Shown here: piece after piece, positions 25,968 to 34,606 of the stretch | Position numbering within the stretch: position 1 is the first letter of the stretch | Layout: every line of letters begins with the position of its first letter | Assembly: GCF_030317105.1 (NCBI RefSeq) | Contig: NZ_JASZYG010000017.1 | Location: forward strand, 1 to 64,000 | Source: Variovorax brevis | GTDB taxonomy: Bacteria; Pseudomonadota; Gammaproteobacteria; Burkholderiales; Burkholderiaceae_C | Reading direction: 5' to 3' | Length of the DNA: 64,000 bases | Notes under the pieces: generated by a model | Told to the model about the DNA's origin: nothing | The model's input: only the letters and a program-made list of their open reading frames with translations | Database searches by the model: none | Made by a program: the position numbers and the translations under genes

Positions 25968-27434
25968 TTATCCAGAGAGAGCGCTCCCGCTCACCTGAGA
26001 GCTATTTGGCGGGGAAAGCGGAAACCGCACGAAAAAGGTAGCACCGCCAGCCTGCTCTTGCGAGTTATTGATCACCCCCACCTTCCAGTCAATGGAATCG
26101 GCCAATAGCCGCACCACCGCCAAGCCCAGTCCGCTGCCCTTGGAGCGCCCCTGCCCGCGCCGGCCGCGCACGAAGGGCTCCCAGATGGCCGCGTAGTCCG
26201 AATCCGCGATTCCTGGCCCGTGATCCCTCACGCGCACAACCGCCATCGCAGTGTCCTGCGGGGTGTCCACCGCCCTGTCTTGCTCCAATTCCGCTGATAC
26301 AGCGATTGCAGCTCCGTCACCGTATTTGATGGCGTTTGACAGGAAGTTGTTGATGATCTGGTGCAGGCGAATCGGATCGCCCTCCACCTGAAGGTCGGGC
26401 GGCAGTGGCGAGTCGAGCACCAATTGCTGGCCAGGCTGGATGGAGGCTCGGTGCTCATCCACGATGCGTTGGAGCATGGGGACCAGTGCAAAGCGCTCGC
26501 GCCGAGCCCCGTAGGTGCCGCTGACCAACCGCGTGTACTGGGCAATATCGTCCAATTGGCCCGAAATGAGGTTGATGTTTCGCTCCAGGCTCCCAACGGC
26601 GCGCTGGCCCACTTCTGCAGTACTCGTGTCCGCCAGCACCTCTACGTCCGCGAGCATGGTCTGCAAGGGAGTGCGAAGCTCATGCGAGACCATGCCCAGC
26701 AGGGCTGCGCGTGCCTGCGCGCTGCGCTGCGCCTCCGCACGAGCCTCTGCCTCCTTGCGAAAAGCCACGACTTCTTTGCGAAGGCTATACACATGCCCCA
26801 CGAGACCAACTCCGAGCAGGAACAGCAGGACGAGCCCGACTTCCTGATAGGCGAAGGTCGCCCGGCGCTGTGCCTCGAAGGCCGCTTCAAAGCTCACCAG
26901 TTCGGCCACGCGCAGGTCATTGGCCATACTGACCACTTTCTGGCTGAGCGGCTCGACCTGCGCCTCGAACTGGCGATACCCCTGCACGGAAGCCAGCGCA
27001 CTCTCCACCACGTCGTCCAGCCCACTGTTGAGCTCCGTCAACGGCCCGATCGAACTCCGGAACCCTTCTACCGCATCCAGATAGGGACGAAGTTCTGGCG
27101 AGTCCATCAGGATTGCGTACTTCGCATGAAGAACGTCTCGCAACACCAGAGCGTCGCGCCGATGAACCGCTCTCGCCTCGGGCTGCTCGGACAGGTGGTA
27201 GCGGGCAATCTCCAACTGCAGCGCCTGCAGTCCCAACTGGTATTGCGCTCCGGCGAAGTAGTACCCCTCCGTCGGCCATGAATCCACTGCGGGGTAGCTT
27301 GAGCGGGACGTGATGTGCAGCCATGTCGTACCGACCAGCGCCAAAAGCATCAGCAGCACTCCAAGGGGACGTCCAGAGCGCAGGATCCACCGGGCGAGCG
27401 GATGGTGCGCGCGCGGCTCGATCTGCCTGCTCAT
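25968..27434 (-). CDS. membrane sensor histidine kinase
   Basis: A 488-residue kinase. One N-terminal membrane helix (LGVLLMLLALVGTTWLHI, ~25-43) and a second (EVGLVLLFLLGVGLVGHVYS, ~200-220) flank a ~155-residue all-helical periplasmic sensor. The cytoplasmic part has HisKA with LGMVSHELRTPLQTML and an HATPase with N-box NNFLSNAIKYG, G1 RDHGPGIAD and G2 GSGLGLAVV, so it should be active. The start overlaps the stop of the PruR-like gene by 4 bp. The periplasmic helices would be positioned to receive a ligand-loaded PruR-like protein. Confidence 0.92.
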   Translation of the reverse strand: MSRQIEPRAHHPLARWILRSGRPLGVLLMLLALVGTTWLHITSRSSYPAVDSWPTEGYYFAGAQYQLGLQALQLEIARYHLSEQPEARAVHRRDALVLRDVLHAKYAILMDSPELRPYLDAVEGFRSSIGPLTELNSGLDDVVESALASVQGYRQFEAQVEPLSQKVVSMANDLRVAELVSFEAAFEAQRRATFAYQEVGLVLLFLLGVGLVGHVYSLRKEVVAFRKEAEARAEAQRSAQARAALLGMVSHELRTPLQTMLADVEVLADTSTAEVGQRAVGSLERNINLISGQLDDIAQYTRLVSGTYGARRERFALVPMLQRIVDEHRASIQPGQQLVLDSPLPPDLQVEGDPIRLHQIINNFLSNAIKYGDGAAIAVSAELEQDRAVDTPQDTAMAVVRVRDHGPGIADSDYAAIWEPFVRGRRGQGRSKGSGLGLAVVRLLADSIDWKVGVINNSQEQAGGATFFVRFPLSPPNSSQVSGSALSG

Positions 27435-27964
27435 TTGACGACGATCTTGCAGACCATCCAGACGAACTGAGCTTGGCCTTTGATGGCGGTGAGCTCAGGG
27501 TACTGGTCACGCGGATAGACCAGAAAAACCGGTCCGCGCGTAGCGACCTCCAGCCGCTGGCCGTTCTGCGTATGAGCCATGACAGGCCGATACTTGACCA
27601 AATCGCCCGTGGAAATGGTGATCTCGTAGGCGTCGATCGCATAAAAGCGCATCTCCTTGGCCGTTGCCGGGACCCCGGCCGCTTGCAGCACCGTGGACAA
27701 CTCCGGACCGACGAATTCGCTACGGGGTGTCCAGGCCGTTGCCGTCGTGAGCGTGACTGTCTTGAGCTTCAGCAGGTCCTTCTCCGAGAAGAGGAAAGAG
27801 CCTCGCGGAGAGTTGGACTTCACCGCTCCGGCGATTTCCAGGAGTGCGTCTGTGGGACAGGAGTTGGGCGCGGCCGTTGCAAGGCTGGGCATGGTCAAGG
27901 CAGCCGCCGTCAGAAGCCCGATGGCAGCAGTTGTTCGGCCGGGGAAACGTGTGAACTGGGTCAT
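27431..27964 (-). CDS. periplasmic SUOX-fold protein, PruR-like pterin-binding candidate
   Basis: A 177-residue exported protein with a signal peptide (AAIGLLTAAALTMPSLATAA). A small molybdopterin-oxidoreductase-like (SUOX) domain follows: FLFSEKDLLKLKTVTLTT, then FVGPELSTVLQAAGVPA, RFYAIDAYEITIS, and RGPVFLVYPRDQYPEL. PruR of Agrobacterium has this fold, binds pterins in the periplasm and signals through a membrane partner. The gene is sandwiched by 4-bp overlaps between a receiver protein and a histidine kinase, and PruA/FolX-like genes follow. A redox SUOX enzyme is the alternative. Confidence 0.8.
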   Translation of the reverse strand: MTQFTRFPGRTTAAIGLLTAAALTMPSLATAAPNSCPTDALLEIAGAVKSNSPRGSFLFSEKDLLKLKTVTLTTATAWTPRSEFVGPELSTVLQAAGVPATAKEMRFYAIDAYEITISTGDLVKYRPVMAHTQNGQRLEVATRGPVFLVYPRDQYPELTAIKGQAQFVWMVCKIVVK

Positions 27965-28413
27965 GGCGTGCCTCCTTCATGTGCAATCAAGATGTCGCGC
28001 GCGAGCAGGCGCATTGAGTATGGCTTCGCGCGATAGAAGAGCCGGTGCGCGGTGATCGTCTGAGCCAACACCGGATCGATCGGAACTCCGCTCAAGGCGA
28101 GGTTCCCGGAAAGAAGGAAGATGGGCGTGTTGTGATTGGCCGGATCGCCGCGTAACTGGATCACGACGTCCAACGCCGTGGCGTCGCCCAGCAGCCAATC
28201 CAGCACGTAGGCATCGAAACGGGTCTTGCTGACCGCTTCGGCGAGCTCACCCTGTCCGATAAACCCCTGCACTTCCAACCCTCTCATACCCAGTACCGTC
28301 GCGATGGCATCCACCATGGCCTCATCGTCGTCCAGTACCGCTACACGGAGCACCCTGTCGCACTCCGTCGCTTCGGAACTGAGCTTGGATGACGGATCGG
28401 GTGCCCTGGTCAT
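27961..28413 (-). CDS. single-domain response regulator
   Basis: A 150-residue receiver without an output domain. It has VLRVAVLDDDEAMVDAIATV (acidic pocket), FDAYVLDWLLGDATALDVV (phospho-Asp), IFLLSGNL and FYRAKPYSM (conserved Lys-Pro). The DWLL motif around the acceptor Asp is shared with the receiver of the HTH regulator at 23962, suggesting common descent. The start is the ATG at 28413 with GAGAGG upstream. It lies 8 bp after the kinase-like gene and overlaps the PruR-like gene. It is probably an intermediate in a phosphorelay. Confidence 0.85.
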   Translation of the reverse strand: MTRAPDPSSKLSSEATECDRVLRVAVLDDDEAMVDAIATVLGMRGLEVQGFIGQGELAEAVSKTRFDAYVLDWLLGDATALDVVIQLRGDPANHNTPIFLLSGNLALSGVPIDPVLAQTITAHRLFYRAKPYSMRLLARDILIAHEGGTP

Positions 28414-28421
28414 CTTGCCTC

Positions 28422-29129
28422 TCACCCTGTCGCCCGCGTCCGGCATTGGCCGTCGTCGATGCGCGCAGGCACTGTCAGGATCACTGCGCCAATGCCGAGA
28501 TCGAGATGGCCACCCAAAGCGCCGGCCATTGCCCGTACCGGAAGGAGTCGATCCTCGAATCTCGCAGTCCACGCGACGACACGGGCGCATCGCACCTCGA
28601 ATCTCAGGGCCGCGACGCCAGCCAGCGTCTCAAGGATAGAGATCGTGGGCGCGCCGGAGCCGGGAAGCTTGGCGAAAGCGTGCACAAGGCGAAGCAGCAT
28701 GCTGCGCAAGACATGCGCATCTGCGACGGCAACGATGGACGCGGCACGTGCCGCCACCGTTAGCGCGAGGCCCATGCGAGCGGCCAGTTCTTCGACTTCC
28801 CGCAGCAGGTCGCCCACCTCGAAGACAACTGCCCGTTCACCAAGGTCACCAAGGTCACCAGGATCGCGCGACTGGATCAGAAGCAGCGTTGCGAGATCTC
28901 CCAAGTCTGTCTCCAAGGCGAGCGCAGATCGCTGCATACGGTTCACGGCGCGACGCGGCGCTGCCTGCAAGTCCTCTGCATCGAGCACGTCCAGCGATGA
29001 CAGCATCGACTGCAACGGCGATCGCAGTTCATGCACCAAGGCGCGAAGCGCGACTTGCACCTCGACACGCTCCGGCCGCCTCTCGTTCGATTTCGCCTCG
29101 TTGTTTGTCGTCTTGCGTGTTTCGCCCAT
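28422..29129 (-). CDS. histidine-kinase-like protein lacking ATP-binding motifs
   Basis: A 235-residue cytoplasmic protein. Residues ~25-80 form a HisKA dimerisation domain with the phospho-acceptor motif ALVHELRSPLQSMLSSLDVL. The following ~150 residues align in position with an HATPase domain but have no N-box asparagine (region VLRSMLLRLVHAFAKLPGSG), DxGxG or GxGLGL boxes. It is therefore likely a phosphotransfer protein or pseudokinase rather than a kinase. It lies 19 bp after the relaxase gene and 8 bp before the receiver; AAAGGA precedes the ATG. Confidence 0.75.
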   Translation of the reverse strand: MGETRKTTNNEAKSNERRPERVEVQVALRALVHELRSPLQSMLSSLDVLDAEDLQAAPRRAVNRMQRSALALETDLGDLATLLLIQSRDPGDLGDLGERAVVFEVGDLLREVEELAARMGLALTVAARAASIVAVADAHVLRSMLLRLVHAFAKLPGSGAPTISILETLAGVAALRFEVRCARVVAWTARFEDRLLPVRAMAGALGGHLDLGIGAVILTVPARIDDGQCRTRATG

Positions 29130-29148
29130 ATGTCCTTTCCCGTGTTCC

Positions 29149-32100
29149 TCATCGTCCACGCATTGCAGCGCTGCGCGTGGCCGCCTGCATCCCGGCGGCC
29201 CGGTTATTCCCGACCTTGCGGAGCGATTGCGCCAGCATCGCCTGGCTGGTCCGAGCCACGCGCGCTTGCAGCACCGCGCTCTCGATCTTCGCGTCACGCA
29301 ACTCCAGCGCCGCGTACTTCTTTGGCTCGCGGCTCATGGCCGCGCCCAGCTTCGAAGCATCATCGGTGAAAAGCGTGATGTCATGCCGGGGCCGCGAAAT
29401 GGCGACATAGAAGACCGCGCGGTTGCTGGTAAGGCTTTTGGTATTCGCTTCAACCAACACCCGGTTCTTCGTGAGGCCCTGCGCCGAATGAATCGTGCTG
29501 GCATATCCGTGCTGCAGGTGTAGCGGTTGCGCTCGATCGAGCTTGATGTTTCCCGTACCGGCGTTGAGTGTCACGAACTGCCTGTCGAGCGCCGCTACTT
29601 CGTACCGCTCGCCGTTGAAGATGCCCAAGCTCTTGCTGTTCGCGGAAATCCGGACCCAGTCGCCGGGGGCGAGGTCCACCGTCTCGCGTTCATACAAGCG
29701 AAGCATGTAGTTCTTCGCAGGATCGAATGTCACCTGCTGGCCACTCGCACGCTGGACCGTCAGACAGTTCGTCTGCACGTCGTGCGCCACGACCGTGAGC
29801 TGTTCATCCTTGACGAGCTGCTGACCATAGGTGCGCTGCGGCACCACGATCTGGCCCGACTCGTAGCTCTGCGCGGACCGTAGCTCCGCGCGCGTCATGT
29901 CTACGTTGTTGAGCACCGCTACCTGATCACCGTTAGGCAGGGCCAGGCCCTCGCGCACCCGCGCGTTAATGGCGCGCCGCGCGTCATTGGTGCCGGCCAC
30001 GATCAACGTCTCGTGGCGCTCTTCCAAGGGCAGCGAGACATAGGTACGTGCAAGCCGCTCGTAGCGCAGCTGATCCGACCGCACCTCGACCACGTTGGGC
30101 TGCAACACCTGGACCGCCTTGGGAACCTCGTTGTTGGCTGCGTGAACTACCGCCGCCTTGATGACCTCGCTTTTCTGTCGCTTGATCTCGGTGAGGAAGG
30201 CCTTGGTCATCCCCGCGTCCTGCAGCTGCTCGAAGGGCTTGCCCGCCTCTACCGCATGAGTCTGCTTGCGGTCGCCGCTCAGCACGAGACGCGCGCCCTG
30301 TCGCTCGATGATCGACATGAGCTTTTCGAGTTGGTGGGCCGGCACCACCCCGGCTTCGTCAAGGAACACGATGGACTTGCGATCCAGGGCGTTCTGCTGC
30401 TTCCCACTTTCGAGGAAAGACGCCAGCGTCCGAGACTCCATGCCGAGGGTCGCCAGCGCCTCGTTCTGCGAGGCGTATGGTGCTAGTCCAATCACGCGAT
30501 AACCCTGCCCGGCCGATACGCGGGCCGTCTTCGCCTTGATCCCCTCCACCGCCTTGGCCAGCATGTGGCTCTTGCCGGTTCCGGCCAGCCCCTGGATGCC
30601 GACGAATCGATCTGTCGCCGTGAGCACCATGCGCACCGCATCGCGCTGGCCGGCATTGAGGTCTCCGGCCGCGAGCATGACATCCACCTTGTCCGGCGTC
30701 ACGACGGGCCCAACGCGACCACGGCCAGACTTCTCGATGCCCAAGATGCGGATCTCACTGCGTCTGGCATCCGGCGTTGCGAAGCGCGGCTCCGCAGGCA
30801 CCAGTGCACCGCGCTCGATAGCGGCATCCACCGATGCCTCGGCCTGAGCCTGCGACTGCCCGCGGGTGGTCATGGTCAGAGCGGTCCAAGAGGCGCGAGT
30901 GAGCTTCTCGAAGTCGTCATGCCCCTTGAACTGGTTGGCCTTGGGATCGCGCGCGAGTTCGCCGGCACTGATGTTGAGGGACCGGGCCGTCTGGTAGAGC
31001 GGTAGCTCGGTCAGCAAGCGCCCATCGATCTTGGCGGCCTCCAACGCAAGTCGAACTTCCTGAGTGGTACTACGGATCGCAGCGCGCCCGTAAGCAACCT
31101 CCAGCAGTTCCGCCCGGGAAAAGATGCCCTGGCGCTCCGCGAGGTGCGCGATGGCGAAGTTGATCGCATCATCCGCCGCACGGCGCGACGTGACTGGATC
31201 CGTTGAAGGCGCGTCCCCTCCGGCGAACGAGCGTCCTGATGAGCGCTTGGGCCGCGGGCCGGCATGCATATGCCCCTGCGCCTGCAAATCCAATCCCGCC
31301 TCGCGCGCCGTATGCCGCCAATGCTCGCGCAGCCACGCCCGGTCGCTCTCCGTCTTCTTGCGCCGACTGGCGAGCGTCACCACCTGCTTCTGCGCGGTCG
31401 TCGCAGTCTCCCGAGCCTGGCCGCGCGCAGCCAGCAGGGTCTCGATCTCGCGGCTGCGCTGGCTGAAGTGGCGGATCACGGCGTCCGAGACGTGGGCCAG
31501 CTCCCAGCCGCCCTTGCGCGTCTCTCGCAACTCGAAGCCCAGCTTTGTGAGTTCCTCGGCCAAGGTCGCGCGATAGAAGGCTCCCACCATCTTGACGTTG
31601 CGCAGCATGTCTTCGTTGGACAGGGCCCGCCACTGGCCATCCGAGCGCCGCGTCATATTCATCACGATGGCATGGGTGTGAAGCTGCGGGTCTTGGGCTC
31701 GGGACAGTTCGTGCCGGAAGGTCGCTGCCACCAGGTTGCCGGTGCGCTCGCGGAATGAGAGGCCATTTACCTTCTTGCGCGTGGCCGCGAACTCCTGGAT
31801 CAATTCAAGGCTCTTCTTCACGGCCGCGTCGTGCGCGGCCACGATGCGCGGGTCTTCCTGAACGAGCGCCTGGATGCTCACGGATTTGGGCGCGCTGAAC
31901 GTGAAGTCGATACCCTTGCGGTCGTGACTACCGCGCGTGCGATTCGAGCGCAGCCGCGTGCCGTCAGGCAATTCACCTTCCAGAAGATTCTGAAAGGTGA
32001 GCCGCTCAACGGCATGGGTTCCCTGCAAACCCAACTCCGCCACCCCCGCGCCGATCCAGTCGCCGCGATGCCCTTCCTTGCCGTAGTAATCGTCCGAGGA

Positions 32101-32154
32101 CTCGAAGTAGTGACCGGCCCGGGTGGCATCGGCGATGAATTTGAATGACAGCAT
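29149..32154 (-). CDS. trwC: MobF relaxase-helicase (TrwC/TraI family)
   Basis: A 1001-residue conjugative relaxase. The N-terminal relaxase domain (~1-300) has catalytic tyrosines at Y16 and the Y23-Y24 pair (SSDDYYGKEG) and the metal-binding LHTHAIVMN. The RecD-like helicase follows with Walker A IQGLAGTGKSHMLAKAVEG (~510) and DEAG-type IVFLDEAGVVPAHQL. It nicks oriT, stays bound to the 5' end and unwinds the donor plasmid. The ATG at 32154 (MLSFKFI) matches the usual family N-terminus; a TTG six codons upstream overlaps the trwB stop. Confidence 0.95.
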   Translation of the reverse strand: MLSFKFIADATRAGHYFESSDDYYGKEGHRGDWIGAGVAELGLQGTHAVERLTFQNLLEGELPDGTRLRSNRTRGSHDRKGIDFTFSAPKSVSIQALVQEDPRIVAAHDAAVKKSLELIQEFAATRKKVNGLSFRERTGNLVAATFRHELSRAQDPQLHTHAIVMNMTRRSDGQWRALSNEDMLRNVKMVGAFYRATLAEELTKLGFELRETRKGGWELAHVSDAVIRHFSQRSREIETLLAARGQARETATTAQKQVVTLASRRKKTESDRAWLREHWRHTAREAGLDLQAQGHMHAGPRPKRSSGRSFAGGDAPSTDPVTSRRAADDAINFAIAHLAERQGIFSRAELLEVAYGRAAIRSTTQEVRLALEAAKIDGRLLTELPLYQTARSLNISAGELARDPKANQFKGHDDFEKLTRASWTALTMTTRGQSQAQAEASVDAAIERGALVPAEPRFATPDARRSEIRILGIEKSGRGRVGPVVTPDKVDVMLAAGDLNAGQRDAVRMVLTATDRFVGIQGLAGTGKSHMLAKAVEGIKAKTARVSAGQGYRVIGLAPYASQNEALATLGMESRTLASFLESGKQQNALDRKSIVFLDEAGVVPAHQLEKLMSIIERQGARLVLSGDRKQTHAVEAGKPFEQLQDAGMTKAFLTEIKRQKSEVIKAAVVHAANNEVPKAVQVLQPNVVEVRSDQLRYERLARTYVSLPLEERHETLIVAGTNDARRAINARVREGLALPNGDQVAVLNNVDMTRAELRSAQSYESGQIVVPQRTYGQQLVKDEQLTVVAHDVQTNCLTVQRASGQQVTFDPAKNYMLRLYERETVDLAPGDWVRISANSKSLGIFNGERYEVAALDRQFVTLNAGTGNIKLDRAQPLHLQHGYASTIHSAQGLTKNRVLVEANTKSLTSNRAVFYVAISRPRHDITLFTDDASKLGAAMSREPKKYAALELRDAKIESAVLQARVARTSQAMLAQSLRKVGNNRAAGMQAATRSAAMRGR

Positions 32155-32168
32155 GACTCCGTCTTCCT

Positions 32169-33839
32169 TCAAGGATCTGTGGGCAATGCCTGGTCTGCAT
32201 GCGCCGTCGCGGAACTTGCGCAGGTCTGGGCCGCATGACCCATTGCAGCGCTGACGCCTGCGGAAAAGAGCAGGTTCGCCTGCTGTGGCCGGTCATTGAA
32301 GCCTTCGGCCATGACCATGGGTTCCACCACCATCGGACGCTTCCTGTACTTCAGAGACACCCGCGCGATCGGATAGTGACCCGCGAGCTTCACGTAGCCG
32401 GTGAGGTTGCGCAGCAGGTGGAATTCGGCCGGCGAAACCAGTCGTTCCGTGTCCTGCCGATGCGACAGCGTGCCCTTGCCGCCGGCCGTGCCCATCGACA
32501 CGCTGGGTGCTCGGCGCAACACCGTGTGCTCCCCGAGTCCGCGTGAGAACTCCTCCGCCGTGTAGGTGTCCAATTCGCCGATGCCGCACAGGAACGAGCT
32601 TCGAAAGCAGTTGCGCAACGTGAGCGCATCGTCCTTACCGTAAATGTGGTTGAGCTGCGCCAACGACTGGACGCCCGCCATGATGCGCAGCCCCTTCTTG
32701 CGACCCTTCGTTGCGGCGTCGATAAGGTAGTTGAGCTTTTCCAGGGAATCGAGCTCGTCGCACACCAAGTGCATACGTCGGTCGGCATCCTCGGCCATGG
32801 ACAGGACACTCGCGCAGGTGACGTCGGTCCAGCAGGAGATGAGCGGCTTCAACGCCTGCAGCATGTCCTCGCGCCAAGTGATCCAGAGGCTTCCGCGACC
32901 GTTGTCCAGCCAGTCCCGGAAGGAGAAGTCACCCGATGGCAGGTACTTGTGCGGTGTGATGTATTGGGTGAGAACGGTCCTGATGCTGGCCAGAGTTTCC
33001 GGCGCACCGTGGAAGCAACCCGCTGCGGGCGTGCCGGCCAAGAGGGCCTTGAGGTCGTCGTTGCTCGCGGTGGTAAGCCAGTGCACAAGGCGCTCGGTGG
33101 TCCCAGCGCCTTGGCGCAGCAGGACGGTGAGGGTCTCACTCACGATGGTGCGCCCCATGCTGTTCCAAGTCTCCTGCTCAGTGGACGGGCTGCGCGGGAT
33201 CAGGCTGATTGCGTACTGCTCGCAGTCAAAGCTGGTGCGGATCTCGTTGAAGATGCTCCATCCTTGGCTGCGGCGATCGAACGGATTCAGAATGACGTCG
33301 CCCGGCTGGCAGAAATAGCGCATCGACGCCCCGTCTGGATCGACGCAAATGATCCGGTCGTGGCGTTGAACGGCGCTTGCCACGTAGTCGCTGATGCAGA
33401 CGCTTTTGCCCGTCCCCGTGGAGCCGCCCACGAAGAACTGGGTGTTCTCGACCTCACGGGGAATCGGAATGCCGGCGAAGCGAAGCTGCGCCTTGCCACC
33501 GCGTTTGCGGGTTGAGCTGGCCAACAGCCCTTGGCTCACCATGCGGGGTCCGCGCAGGCGGCTTACAAACACCGAACCACCGAAATGATTGGCGTAGCGC
33601 TTGATGCATACGATGAAGATGGCGATGCCCAGCACGAGGCCCAACGCGGGACCGATCCAGAGCAGCGGCAGGAACGGGGTCTGCTTTGCGGCGTACCACA
33701 GGCCCTTGGCAAATAGCGACGACGGCAGCCGGTAGTACAGGGCCACGTTGGCGATCCAGCCCACCGCGATGGCGACCATCACGCCAAGGGCCAGCCACGA
33801 GCGCAGCGTGTTGTCGGGGGTGCGGTGATTGACGTGCAT
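32169..33839 (-). CDS. trwB: type IV coupling protein (VirD4/TrwB family)
   Basis: A 556-residue hexameric coupling ATPase that delivers the relaxosome to the T4SS. It has two N-terminal membrane helices (WLALGVMVAIAVGWIANVAL; LGLVLGIAIFIVCI). The motor domain has Walker A VGGSTGTGKSVCISDYV (~140) and Walker B MHLVCDELDSLEKL. The ATG at 33839 lies 13 bp after the TrwA-like gene, and the stop adjoins trwC, giving the R388 order trwA-trwB-trwC. The last ~40 residues are a variable Ala-rich tail. Confidence 0.93.
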   Translation of the reverse strand: MHVNHRTPDNTLRSWLALGVMVAIAVGWIANVALYYRLPSSLFAKGLWYAAKQTPFLPLLWIGPALGLVLGIAIFIVCIKRYANHFGGSVFVSRLRGPRMVSQGLLASSTRKRGGKAQLRFAGIPIPREVENTQFFVGGSTGTGKSVCISDYVASAVQRHDRIICVDPDGASMRYFCQPGDVILNPFDRRSQGWSIFNEIRTSFDCEQYAISLIPRSPSTEQETWNSMGRTIVSETLTVLLRQGAGTTERLVHWLTTASNDDLKALLAGTPAAGCFHGAPETLASIRTVLTQYITPHKYLPSGDFSFRDWLDNGRGSLWITWREDMLQALKPLISCWTDVTCASVLSMAEDADRRMHLVCDELDSLEKLNYLIDAATKGRKKGLRIMAGVQSLAQLNHIYGKDDALTLRNCFRSSFLCGIGELDTYTAEEFSRGLGEHTVLRRAPSVSMGTAGGKGTLSHRQDTERLVSPAEFHLLRNLTGYVKLAGHYPIARVSLKYRKRPMVVEPMVMAEGFNDRPQQANLLFSAGVSAAMGHAAQTCASSATAHADQALPTDP

Positions 33840-33852
33840 GGCCGCCCTCAAC

Positions 33853-34227
33853 TCACCGGTCCTTGAGATACCGCTCGATAGAGGCGATTTCCAGCACTTG
33901 GTCGGCTTGCGCTCGAATGCTGTCGCCCACCGACTTACGCACCATGACGTACAGCCCACACAGAATGCCGAGCATCATGTCGGTGGTTTGCGATACATCC
34001 ATCCCGGCGCCACGCTCGGAGTGCAGTTCGCGCAGACGCTCGACACCCGCACCGATGCGGTCCATGTCGCGGCGGATGTCCTGCAGCACGTCCACCTGCA
34101 GGCGCACCGCGTCAAAGTAGACGCGCTTGATGTGCGTCCCCAAGGCTGTGTCGTCCGAAGCGGCAAACGAGCGCTCCAAGCACGCGGCCTCCTCGTCGTT
34201 GAACCGGATCGGTACATATCGGCCCAT
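33853..34227 (-). CDS. trwA: TrwA-like relaxosome accessory protein
   Basis: A 124-residue protein. The N-terminus (RYVPIRFNDEEAACLERSFA, DTALGTHIKRVYFDAV) looks like a ribbon-helix-helix DNA-binding domain. A coiled-coil (LQDIRRDMDRIGAGVERLRE) and a hydrophobic C-terminal helix follow. In R388, TrwA binds oriT, stimulates TrwB ATPase and represses its own operon. GGAGG lies 8 nt before the ATG. It is the first gene after oriT and directly precedes trwB. The similarity is one of size, position and fold rather than strong identity. Confidence 0.75.
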   Translation of the reverse strand: MGRYVPIRFNDEEAACLERSFAASDDTALGTHIKRVYFDAVRLQVDVLQDIRRDMDRIGAGVERLRELHSERGAGMDVSQTTDMMLGILCGLYVMVRKSVGDSIRAQADQVLEIASIERYLKDR

Positions 34228-34332
34228 GTGTTACGCCTCCAGGCCCACGGCCCCTCTGAAGGGCCATCTCGAAGTAACACTCGCCGATCCCCCTGTAACA
34301 CAGCGGAATCCAGCATCCATGCGGGTTTGCCG

Positions 34333-34452
34333 GCACTTTGTAAGTGCGTATGGTGTATGCCCCCTTAGGCGGGTCGAGACGCCCTTGATCAACCCCCAAA
34401 TGACATGTGGAAGGGCAGCGACTGCTCGGTTGACCCGCAGGGTCGACCGAGC
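34333..34452 (+). other. oriT: origin of transfer (oriT) with predicted nic site
   Basis: GCACTT-TGT-AAGTGC (34333-34347) forms a hairpin whose 3' arm runs directly into GTGCGTATGGTGT/ATGCCC. This parallels the R388 nic region (TGCGTATTGTCT/ATAGCC), so I place nic on the + strand between 34356 and 34357. The 5' end at 34357 would lead transfer towards stbABC and higher coordinates. A 13-bp stem with a GCA loop, GCTCGGTTGACCC/GGGTCGACCGAGC (34424-34452, one mismatch), follows downstream. Position between trwA and stbA matches R388. Confidence 0.8.
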
Positions 34453-34481
34453 GCGTGACGGCAGGCCGAAGGCACTTTGTA

Positions 34482-34510
34482 GCCAAGCTGTAGGAAACTT
34501 GTAGCTTGGC
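34482..34510. promoter_or_regulatory. inverted repeat and TTGTAG motifs between trwA and stbA
   Basis: GCCAAGCT (34482-34489) and AGCTTGGC (34503-34510) form a perfect 8-bp inverted repeat. TTGTAG occurs at about 34478, 34499 and 34564, so it flanks and overlaps the repeat. These are candidate operator sites for the StbA- or TrwA-like protein, as R388 StbA binds repeats in the equivalent interval. Confidence 0.45.
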
Positions 34511-34606
34511 GGCGCTCGAACGATGATCTTGCAAGGCAACACAATAGTTGAGATGTAGTCACCTTGTAGCTCATTGAGACACTTTTTCAAGACATCTTCA
34601 ACTCTC

